The position numbers and the translations under genes are program-made. A DNA stretch of 64,000 bases from Intestinibacter bartlettii (GTDB lineage: Bacteria > Bacillota > Clostridia > Peptostreptococcales > Peptostreptococcaceae), in NCBI RefSeq assembly GCF_000154445.1, contig NZ_DS499559.1. One strand, 5' to 3'. Shown here in pieces: positions 16,668 to 24,109 of this stretch; the first letter of the stretch is position 1, and each line of letters begins with the position of its first letter. The notes under the pieces were generated by a model. It saw nothing but the letters and a program-made list of their open reading frames with translations. It made no database searches and had not been told where the DNA came from.

Positions 16668-17429
16668 ATGAAATTATTACGATTTTTAATGGTATTCATT
16701 TTATGTTTTACTTTAGTTGGATGCCAACAAGATGTTAGTAATTCTAGTAATACTACGAATACATCACAAAGCAGCAATATAGATGATGGCAGAGATAAGG
16801 GGTTTTCATTAGATGAAGTGCCAGAATATCCGGGGGAACCTTTTGTTGCGTTATATAATAATGTGCCCGATTTTGACGATAAAGACAAGACAACGAAATC
16901 TTTCGAAACATATAGTGATCTTGATAGTTTGGGAAGATGTGGTGTTGCATATGCTAATATAGGTAAAGACCTAATGCCAACAGAAAAAAGAGGCAATATA
17001 AGCAGTATAAAACCAAGTGGATGGATAAACAAAAAATACGATACAGATTTAGTAGATGGTGGATACATATATAACAGATGCCATTTAATTGGGCACCAAC
17101 TTGCCGGTGAAGATGTCAATGAGAAAAACTTGATTACGGGGACTAGATATTTTAATGTTGAGGGAATGTTGCCATTTGAAAATATAGTTGCCGATTATGT
17201 AAAAGAAACAAATAACCATGTATTATATAGGGTTACTCCAGTTTATGATGGCAATGACCTTGTTGCAAAAGGTGTTCAAATGGAGGCTTATTCAGTTGAA
17301 GATGATGGTGAAGGTGTATTGTTTAATGTCTTTGTTTATAATGTTCAACCTGGAATAACAATTGATTATGCTACAGGAAATAGTGAACAAGATGCAATAA
17401 ATGCTGGATATAGAAAAGCTAAAAGATAA
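16668..17429 (+). CDS. DNA/RNA non-specific endonuclease lipoprotein, shortened copy
   Basis: A 253-residue nuclease anchored outside the cell: signal peptide with lipobox LVGC (lipidated C19), a Ser/Asn-rich linker, then the nuclease domain from about residue 55. The catalytic block is NRCHLIGHQLAGE with His139. It is closely related to the next gene. It lacks the roughly 115-residue Asn-rich linker and Cys-Pro-Gly part of the C-terminal module, and jumps from DYATGN directly to SEQDAINAGYRKAKR. Those last 15 residues equal the end of its neighbour. The catalytic domain is whole, so activity is expected. It probably degrades extracellular DNA for food or uptake. Confidence 0.88.
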   Translation: MKLLRFLMVFILCFTLVGCQQDVSNSSNTTNTSQSSNIDDGRDKGFSLDEVPEYPGEPFVALYNNVPDFDDKDKTTKSFETYSDLDSLGRCGVAYANIGKDLMPTEKRGNISSIKPSGWINKKYDTDLVDGGYIYNRCHLIGHQLAGEDVNEKNLITGTRYFNVEGMLPFENIVADYVKETNNHVLYRVTPVYDGNDLVAKGVQMEAYSVEDDGEGVLFNVFVYNVQPGITIDYATGNSEQDAINAGYRKAKR

Positions 17430-17568
17430 TCTGTAATTTACAATTAAATAACCAAACTAGTCATTTGCTTTATGGATAATTTTATGTCTAAATCGAGACG
17501 TTTAAATAAATGCAACAGATAATTTTTATTACGATAAGCGTGATATGTATGAGGAAGGAAATAGACAA

Positions 17569-18666
17569 ATGAAATTATTGAAATTTTTAATGGTATTCTT
17601 GCTAAGTTTAATGTTAGTAGGATGTGAGGCGGATGACGGACTTTTAAATAATGGTTTATTAGGGTCATTAACTACAAATTCGAGCAGCAGTATAGATTTA
17701 AATAGTATTCCAAAATATAATGGTGAAGAATTTGTTGCTATAAATAATAATGTACCTAATTTTGACGATAAAGATAAGACAACAACATCTTTTGAGACAT
17801 ATAGCCCACTTGATAGTCTTGGAAGATGTGGTGAGGCATATGCAAATATAGGTAGAGATTTAATGCCGACTCAAAAAAGAGGCGATATAAGTAGTGTAAA
17901 ACCAAGTGGGTGGATAAATAAAAAATACGATACTAGTTTAGTCGATGGTGGATATATCTACAACAGATGCCACTTAATTGGACACCAACTTGCTGGTGAA
18001 GATGCTAACAAAGAGAACTTAATCACAGGAACTAGATATTTTAATGTTGATGGAATGTTACCATTTGAAAATATGATTGCCGACTATGTAAAAGAGACAA
18101 ATAACCACGTATTATATAGAGTTACTCCAATTTATGATGGTGACGACTTAGTTGCAAAAGGTGTTCAAATGGAAGCTTATTCAGTTGAAGATGATGGTGA
18201 AGGCGTAATGTTCAATGTATTTGTTTACAACGTTCAACCAGGAATTGAAATAGATTACGCGACAGGTGAGAGTTGGTTAAGTTCAGAAAAAAGACCAGTT
18301 CAAACTACAAATAAAAATAACCAAAATACGAATTACAACAAGTATAATTCAAATAAAAATAATTCATCTAATAAAAATGATTATAGCCAAAGTTCAAATA
18401 GCTATAATCAAAATAATAATAGTAATAGTTATAATCAAAATTCAAATAATTATAACCAAAGCAATAAAGACTATAGCAGTAATACAGGAAGTTATAATTC
18501 GGGAACAAGTCAAACATCAGGCGTGATAAGAGGAAACTCAAAATCAAAAATATATCATTGCCCAGGCCAAGCGAATTACGATGATATGAGTGATTCTGCT
18601 AATCTTGTTGAATTTGCAAGTGAGCAAGATGCGATAAATGCTGGATATAGAAAAGCGAAAAGATAG
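17569..18666 (+). CDS. DNA/RNA non-specific endonuclease lipoprotein with Ada-like C-terminal module
   Basis: A 365-residue paralogue of the preceding gene. It has a lipobox LVGC (C19), a short linker, the nuclease domain with NRCHLIGHQLAGE, and a very Asn/Ser/Tyr-rich linker of about 80 residues. A small C-terminal module follows, beginning KIYHCPGQANYDDM and ending AINAGYRKAKR. That module resembles the nuclease-associated Ada-type metal-binding domain. The ATG at 17569 follows GAGGAAGGAA; the earlier ATG lacks a site. Only about 140 bases separate the paralogues, consistent with tandem duplication. Likely outside-surface DNA degradation. Confidence 0.88.
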   Translation: MKLLKFLMVFLLSLMLVGCEADDGLLNNGLLGSLTTNSSSSIDLNSIPKYNGEEFVAINNNVPNFDDKDKTTTSFETYSPLDSLGRCGEAYANIGRDLMPTQKRGDISSVKPSGWINKKYDTSLVDGGYIYNRCHLIGHQLAGEDANKENLITGTRYFNVDGMLPFENMIADYVKETNNHVLYRVTPIYDGDDLVAKGVQMEAYSVEDDGEGVMFNVFVYNVQPGIEIDYATGESWLSSEKRPVQTTNKNNQNTNYNKYNSNKNNSSNKNDYSQSSNSYNQNNNSNSYNQNSNNYNQSNKDYSSNTGSYNSGTSQTSGVIRGNSKSKIYHCPGQANYDDMSDSANLVEFASEQDAINAGYRKAKR

Positions 18667-18688
18667 TTTTGAATAAAAATTAAAGTAT

Positions 18689-18727
18689 AAAAGCTGAGGG
18701 CCTATAAGTAGGTGTCTCAGCCTTTTT
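18689..18727. terminator. Bidirectional terminator between nuclease and LysR genes
   Basis: AAGCTGAGGGCCT and the right arm around GTGTCTCAGCCTTTTT form an imperfect stem with T-run on both strands. Confidence 0.7.
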
Positions 18728-19605
18728 TAGTTAGTAATCGTATCTACAAATTTAATAAATTCTTTAATTGCTATATTTGATGCAGTTTTTTTGTGTTTTG
18801 CAAGAACTACAGACAGTGCAATTTGTGGCTCGAGCGAAATTGTATTTATATTCTTTTGATGAAATACCTCAAAATTACTTTTTGGAAGCAGACTTATCCC
18901 TTCATTAATAGCAACGGAGCCGATAATTGATTCTGTTCTTGCTGTACGAATTATATTTGCATCAATGTTGTTTTCTTTTAATTTATTTATACAAAGTTGA
19001 TAAATTGATGTATATGGATTCATAAGTATAAAATTCTCATTTTTAATATCATCAAAAGTCAATTTATCACGTTGTGAGAGTTTGTGTTCTGATGAAATTG
19101 CAGCTATTAGTTCATCTTTCGCAAGTTGATAAGTTTTAAATTGAGATTTATCAAACATAGTTTCCCTTGCAATTATCAAATCATACTCGTTTTTAGATAT
19201 TCCTTCAATAAGTCTATCATCTTCAACTTCAGTAATTTGAAGCTTTATGTCTGGATTTTCTTTTCTAAAACTATTAAATAATGCATTTAAGTTGTATTGT
19301 GTTTGAATTGGAAGCACAGCAATATGCAATTTATTTTCGTGGAGAGATTTAAAATTTTGGATATTTTCTAAAGTTAATTTATAATTTTCTATTAATTGTT
19401 TTGCTTCATTATAGAAAAACTCCCCCGCTTGTGTCAAAGTAGCACTTCTAGTTGTTCTATCAAAAAGTGTTAAATCTAGTTCTTTTTCAAGTTTCATAAT
19501 CTGCTTTGATAAGCTAGATTGTGAGATATTCATTTCGCAAGCAGCATCAAAAAATGTGTCATTTTCAACAATTGCGATAAAATAAGAAAGCTGTTCAAAA
19601 GTCAT
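18727..19605 (-). CDS. LysR family regulator, divergent from the lpd-like operon
   Basis: A 292-residue LysR regulator: HTH in residues 1-60 (FEQLSYFIAIVEN, then MNISQSSLSKQI), and an inducer-binding domain from about residue 90. It is divergent from the UbiD-family decarboxylase operon with 278 bases between starts, as in lactobacilli, where a LysR protein controls gallate decarboxylation genes. The likely inducer is therefore a hydroxybenzoic acid, which is inference from context. GGAGGGG precedes the ATG. Confidence 0.88.
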   Translation of the reverse strand: MTFEQLSYFIAIVENDTFFDAACEMNISQSSLSKQIMKLEKELDLTLFDRTTRSATLTQAGEFFYNEAKQLIENYKLTLENIQNFKSLHENKLHIAVLPIQTQYNLNALFNSFRKENPDIKLQITEVEDDRLIEGISKNEYDLIIARETMFDKSQFKTYQLAKDELIAAISSEHKLSQRDKLTFDDIKNENFILMNPYTSIYQLCINKLKENNIDANIIRTARTESIIGSVAINEGISLLPKSNFEVFHQKNINTISLEPQIALSVVLAKHKKTASNIAIKEFIKFVDTITN

Positions 19606-19684
19606 AATACCCCTCCAATTTCAATGTATTTTAATTTATTTAATACCTAAATTTATTTTAATTTCATTTATGAATTACGAATGT

Positions 19685-19701
19685 TTCATTTTCTGAATGA
19701 A
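19685..19701. promoter_or_regulatory. Candidate LysR-type operator
   Basis: TTCATTTTCTGAATGAA has perfect 6-base arms around 5 bases and satisfies the T-N11-A form within a 17-base dyad. It lies 80 bases upstream of the LysR start in the divergent region. Confidence 0.4.
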
Positions 19702-19883
19702 TTATAACATAAGTCGAATTGATTTTCTATACGGTGGAATTTAAACTGATAAAAGAAAGATGATTGTAAGGAGAATACAATTACTTTGAGAATTTATAAG
19801 TTGTAATTATAGCAGATAAGATTGATTAAAATAGATGTAAAAATAAAATAAAAAATGAAATTTACATAGATAGAGGGTATAAA

Positions 19884-21353
19884 ATGAACAAAGTAAGAGA
19901 TTTAAGAAGTGCATTAGAATTATTAGAAAATATGCCAGGGCAATTGATAGAGACTGATGTTGAAGTTGATCCAATGGCGGAATTATCAGGGGTGTATCGC
20001 CATGTTGGAGCAGGCGGAACTGTTCAAAGACCGACAAAAGAAGGGCCAGCGATGATATTTAACAATGTAAAAGGTCATAAAGATGCGAGAGTTTTAATAG
20101 GACTTTTAGCAAGTCGTAAAAGAGTTGCGGCACTTTTAGGAACTGAGCCTGAGGATTTAGGAAAACTTCTTTATAGAAGTGTCGATAATCCAATACCACC
20201 AGTTTTAACAGATAAAACTCCATTATGCCAAGAAGTTGTGCACAGGGCGACTGATGAAGATTTCGATTTATATAAATTAGTGCCAGCACCTACAAATACA
20301 CCAGATGATGCAGGACCATATATAACACTTGGAATGTGTTATGCGAGCCATCCTGATACTGGATGTAGCGATGTAACAATTCACCGTTTATGCATACAAA
20401 GTAAAGATGAATTATCAATATTTTTTACACCAGGGGCTAGACATATAGGAGCTATGGCAGAAAGAGCAGAGCAATTAGGTCAAAAGCTACCTATTTCGAT
20501 AAGTATAGGTGTAGATCCTGCGATAGAAATTGGTTCTTGTTTTGAACCACCAACAACTCCAATGGGATATGATGAACTTGCTGTTGCAGGTGCTCTTAGA
20601 GGAGAAGCTGTTGAACTTTGCAACTGTTTAACTGTAAACGAAAAGGCGATTGCAAATGCTGAGTACGTTATCGAAGGCGAAGTTATACCAAATGTAAGAG
20701 TTCAAGAAGATCAAAACAGCAACACAGGTTATGCAATGCCAGAGTTCCCAGGATATACAGGACCAGCAAGCGACCAATGTTGGATGATAAAAGTAACAGC
20801 AGTAACTCATAGAAAAAATCCAATAATGCAAACTTGTATTGGGCCAAGTGAAGAACATGTATCTATGGCAGGAATTCCAACAGAAGCGAGTATATACGGA
20901 ATGGTCGAAAAAGCAATGCCAGGCAGACTTCAAAATGTTTATTGTTCATCAGCAGGTGGAGGAAAATACATGGCAGTGCTTCAATTCAAAAAATCAGTAG
21001 CAAGTGATGAAGGTCGCCAAAGACAAGCAGCACTACTGGCATTTTCAGCATTTAGCGAATTAAAAAATATATTTATAGTAGATGAAGATGTAGACTGTTT
21101 CGATATGAATGATGTTCTATGGGCGATGAACACAAGATTCCAAGGTGACGTCGACGTTATAACAATACCAGGAGTTAGATGTCATCCACTAGATCCATCA
21201 AACGACCCAAGTTTCTCACCAAGTATAAGAGACCATGGTATAGCATGCAAAACTATTTTTGACTGTACTGTACCATTTGAACAAAAAGAAAGATTCAAAA
21301 GGGCAAGATTTATGGATGTAGACCCAGAACATTGGTTAAAAGATATAAAGTAA
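19884..21353 (+). CDS. lpdC: UbiD-family prFMN-dependent decarboxylase (LpdC-like)
   Basis: A 489-residue UbiD-family enzyme that removes the carboxyl group of an aromatic acid using prenylated FMN. Length and order of motifs fit the hydroxyarylic subgroup (LpdC, BsdC/VdcC): the early GGTVQRPTKEGPA block, ITLGMCYASHPDTG, the cofactor-binding TIHRL, and the C-terminal ERFKRARF. It heads an operon followed by a UbiX flavin prenyltransferase and an LpdD-like protein, the set needed for gallate/protocatechuate decarboxylase. The exact substrate cannot be told from sequence. A GAGGG site precedes the ATG. Confidence 0.85.
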   Translation: MNKVRDLRSALELLENMPGQLIETDVEVDPMAELSGVYRHVGAGGTVQRPTKEGPAMIFNNVKGHKDARVLIGLLASRKRVAALLGTEPEDLGKLLYRSVDNPIPPVLTDKTPLCQEVVHRATDEDFDLYKLVPAPTNTPDDAGPYITLGMCYASHPDTGCSDVTIHRLCIQSKDELSIFFTPGARHIGAMAERAEQLGQKLPISISIGVDPAIEIGSCFEPPTTPMGYDELAVAGALRGEAVELCNCLTVNEKAIANAEYVIEGEVIPNVRVQEDQNSNTGYAMPEFPGYTGPASDQCWMIKVTAVTHRKNPIMQTCIGPSEEHVSMAGIPTEASIYGMVEKAMPGRLQNVYCSSAGGGKYMAVLQFKKSVASDEGRQRQAALLAFSAFSELKNIFIVDEDVDCFDMNDVLWAMNTRFQGDVDVITIPGVRCHPLDPSNDPSFSPSIRDHGIACKTIFDCTVPFEQKERFKRARFMDVDPEHWLKDIK

Positions 21354-21443
21354 ATAAATTTGGTAAAATAGATTAAATAATTGAGTAGAGCGGACAAGTT
21401 TAACAATTAAAGAAAATATATAAATAAAAAAGGAGATTGTAAA

Positions 21444-22016
21444 ATGGCAAAAAATATTATAGTGGCGGCAACTGGGGCGAGCGGATTACCACTATTGGTC
21501 GAGTGTTTAAAAATTATAAAAGAAAATGAGAATTTTAAATCATATTTAATAATGAGCGAGAGTGCAAAGTTGACATTGGCGCATGAAACTGAATATTCAC
21601 TAGAAGATATTTATCAATATGCCGATTTCATATTAGAGCCAAAAGATATTGGGGCATGTCCTGCCAGTGGCTCATTCAAAACAGAGGGAATGTTAATCGT
21701 GCCATGCAGTATGAAAACAATTGCGGGAATTCACAGTGGATATGCAGATAACCTAATTCTTCGAGCAGCGGACGTCACAATAAAAGAACAAAGAACACTT
21801 GTATTGGCGGCAAGAGAAACACCACTAAGCTCAATCCACCTTAGAAATATGCACGAATTGTCACAAATACAAGGGGTTAGAATAATACCACCAATGATGA
21901 CATTTTACAATCTACCAAAAGATATAAACGAGATGATGTACCATATAGCAGCTAAATTATTAGAACCATTTGGTATCGAGGCAAAGGAGTATAGAAGATG
22001 GACGGGACTTCAATAA
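21444..22016 (+). CDS. lpdB: UbiX-family flavin prenyltransferase (LpdB-like)
   Basis: A 190-residue flavin prenyltransferase that joins a dimethylallyl group to FMN and so makes the prFMN cofactor for the UbiD partner. The FMN loop ATGASGLPLL opens the protein, followed by IMSESAKLTL, the segment MLIVPCSMKTIAGIHSGYADNL and VLAARETPLS, all family marks. It follows lpdC by 90 bases and overlaps lpdD by 19. The function as cofactor supplier is firm; the operon assignment is by context. Confidence 0.92.
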   Translation: MAKNIIVAATGASGLPLLVECLKIIKENENFKSYLIMSESAKLTLAHETEYSLEDIYQYADFILEPKDIGACPASGSFKTEGMLIVPCSMKTIAGIHSGYADNLILRAADVTIKEQRTLVLAARETPLSSIHLRNMHELSQIQGVRIIPPMMTFYNLPKDINEMMYHIAAKLLEPFGIEAKEYRRWTGLQ

Positions 22017-22456
22017 ATAGTGAAAAGCTAATAAACTATGTTGAAAATAATTTAAGCAGAAATGAAATACAAATAGAAGAAAATCAAATAAATAATAGTG
22101 ATATAAAAGTATACGAAAAGGAGCTATCTTTTTCAACAATAAAAATATACGTATTAAAACTGGGTAACGATTATAATATCACAATAAGTGGAGGAGACAA
22201 TCCACACATCGGCACAAGTGTGCTTGCAATTCCAAGACCATCGCTAACTGGCGACGAAAGCATAAGTGCAACATCATCTGTAATGAATATGGTCGGGCAT
22301 AAAGATGAGCAAATATGTAGATATATAGCCGAAAAAGTGTGCATAAATAAAAATGCAGTAGTGCTTTGTTCGGGCGGATTTCATGTGGATAATATAAGTA
22401 AGGACGGAATAAATGAAGTGTTGCAAGCAGTTAAGGAATTAGCTGTGATGATTTAG
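21998..22456 (+). CDS. lpdD: LpdD-like protein (prenylated-flavin chaperone family)
   Basis: A 152-residue protein of the LpdD family, the third gene of gallate decarboxylase loci. The segment ISGGDNPHIGTSVLAIPRP with following SATSSVMNMVGHKDE is the family signature, and VLCSGGFHVDNIS the second block. LpdD is required for full activity and is described as a prFMN chaperone; it differs from the 75-residue BsdD of Bacillus. The start lies within the end of lpdB, after AAAGGAG, indicating translational coupling. Its presence separates this locus from generic ubiD-ubiX pairs. Confidence 0.8.
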   Translation: MDGTSINSEKLINYVENNLSRNEIQIEENQINNSDIKVYEKELSFSTIKIYVLKLGNDYNITISGGDNPHIGTSVLAIPRPSLTGDESISATSSVMNMVGHKDEQICRYIAEKVCINKNAVVLCSGGFHVDNISKDGINEVLQAVKELAVMI

Positions 22457-22497
22457 ATATTTATTGGATAAAAATTAATATAGTTTAAGTATTAAAA

Positions 22498-22543
22498 GAG
22501 TGATGAATTATGAAAGAAAGTAAAATAGTTCATCACTTTTTTT
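22498..22543 (+). terminator. Terminator of the lpd-like operon
   Basis: AGTGATGAA pairs with TTCATCACT, with partial pairing of the interior, followed by a T-run. Confidence 0.8.
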
Positions 22544-22661
22544 GCATATATATTCAAAATACTGATTAATATGTATATCAACTTATTTATGGTATAATTA
22601 TAAAAATAAGACGATAATTAAAAAATAGGTATATTATACGATAAAGAGAGGAGGAATAATT

Positions 22662-23900
22662 ATGGGGTTATATTTAAATAGCGATAGTATATTAAAAAAA
22701 TATACTAGACTATATAAAAATGAATATTTTGTAGACAAATCATTAATCATAAATCAGATAAATAAATTGATAGGCTCTTTTGATGTGTATTTGTGCGTAA
22801 CAAGACCTAGGAGATTCGGAAAAACTAGTTTAATAAATATGTTAGGAGCATATTATTCAAAAGCAGCTGATTCAAGTCAAATTTTTGATACTCTAAAAAT
22901 AAGTCAAGCAAATGGATATAGAGAGCATTTAAATAAATACAATGTAATAAGTATTTCTTTTAATGAAATTCCTGATAATTTAAAGACTTATGATCAATAT
23001 ATAAACAATATAACAAATCAAGTCAAAAAAGAAGTTATAAGCGAATTTAATTTAACTGACATTGAAGAGTCAGATAGTTTAAAGAGGGTTCTTCAAAAAT
23101 CTAAGCAGCAATTTATCTTCTTATTAGATGAATGGGACTATATATTTAATAATAACTTATTTGAAGAAAGTCAGGATAAATTTTTAGAGTTTCTTAGAAA
23201 TCTATTGAAAGATGAATCATATGTGGAGCTTTGCTATATGACTGGAGTACTTCCAATTAAAAAATACTCAAGTGGTTCGGCACTTAATATGTTTGATGAA
23301 TTTACATTCTTAAAAGATAGAAAATTTGGTGAGTATTTTGGTTTTACAGAGGATGAGGTTTTAGATTTATGTGAACAAAATAAATACATGGACTTTAAGA
23401 AATTAGAAGAGTGGTACAACGGATATACAACAGCAAGAGGAATTAAAATATATAACCCGCGCTCAGTAGTTAAGGCGCTTAAAAATGATTATTGTGAAAG
23501 TTATTGGACAAATACTGGTGCAATGGATGAGGTGTCTCAATATCTTAAATATAATGTACTAGAAATTCGAGATGACGTAATAAAAATGGTATCAGGACAA
23601 GAAATTGATATTACAATAGATGAAGAATTTAGAGCAGGTCAAGGAACACCAAAAACAAAAGAAGAAATATATTCAGCAATGATAGTGCTAGGATTTTTAT
23701 CATATAATGATGGATATTTAAAAATACCGAATAAGGAACTTATGATTGAATTCGAAAAAGCATTGAGAGATAAATCATTTGGTTATGTATCAGAAATAAT
23801 TGAAAACTCGAGAACTATGTTAAAAGCAACAGTAAACAAAGATACAATATGTTATGATTCTAAAAAGAAAGAGCATTACTGCAAGATAGAAGAAATATAA
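22662..23900 (+). CDS. AAA-family ATPase (PF09820-like) lacking the usual C-terminal nuclease domain
   Basis: A 412-residue protein with the opening SDSILKKYTRLYKNEYFVDKS and a Walker A as RPRRFGKTS (K54-T55), Walker B LLDEWD and the segment EWYNGYTTARGIKIYNPRS. All are typical of the AAA-ATPase_like family, widespread in Bacteroidetes and Firmicutes. Family members usually run to 520-580 residues with a PD-(D/E)XK_9 nuclease at the end. This one stops shortly after SRTMLKATVNKDT, where that domain would begin, and a terminator follows directly. It is probably a truncated copy that kept its ATPase. Function of the family is unclear. Confidence 0.8.
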   Translation: MGLYLNSDSILKKYTRLYKNEYFVDKSLIINQINKLIGSFDVYLCVTRPRRFGKTSLINMLGAYYSKAADSSQIFDTLKISQANGYREHLNKYNVISISFNEIPDNLKTYDQYINNITNQVKKEVISEFNLTDIEESDSLKRVLQKSKQQFIFLLDEWDYIFNNNLFEESQDKFLEFLRNLLKDESYVELCYMTGVLPIKKYSSGSALNMFDEFTFLKDRKFGEYFGFTEDEVLDLCEQNKYMDFKKLEEWYNGYTTARGIKIYNPRSVVKALKNDYCESYWTNTGAMDEVSQYLKYNVLEIRDDVIKMVSGQEIDITIDEEFRAGQGTPKTKEEIYSAMIVLGFLSYNDGYLKIPNKELMIEFEKALRDKSFGYVSEIIENSRTMLKATVNKDTICYDSKKKEHYCKIEEI

Positions 23901-23918
23901 AATTATACGATAATATAG

Positions 23919-23968
23919 AAAAGGTGATTGAATATAGGTTTAAATACCTACATTTAATCACCTTTTTA
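23919..23968 (+). terminator. Terminator after the AAA ATPase gene
   Basis: AAAAGGTGATTGAATATAGG pairs imperfectly with the arm CCTACATTTAATCACCTTTT, followed by T residues. Confidence 0.85.
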
Positions 23969-24109
23969 TGTATGAAAATTGTAATGATAGAAGTGTTAGA
24001 AATGTGAAAAATATAAGATTTTATGGGAATTATGATCTGTTAATGAACTATACCAAAGTGTTATAATATTTTAAAAATATAAAATACGAAAAACACAAAA
24101 GAGGGAACT

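Noticed and set aside
18300..18530. Low-complexity AAT-rich tract as a microsatellite or recombination site
   Set aside because: It is the in-frame Asn/Ser/Tyr linker of the nuclease lipoprotein.
20628..20933. Minus-strand open frame of about 100 codons inside lpdC
   Set aside because: It is rich in Cys, His and Tyr, has no ribosome site and mirrors the codon use of lpdC: a shadow frame.
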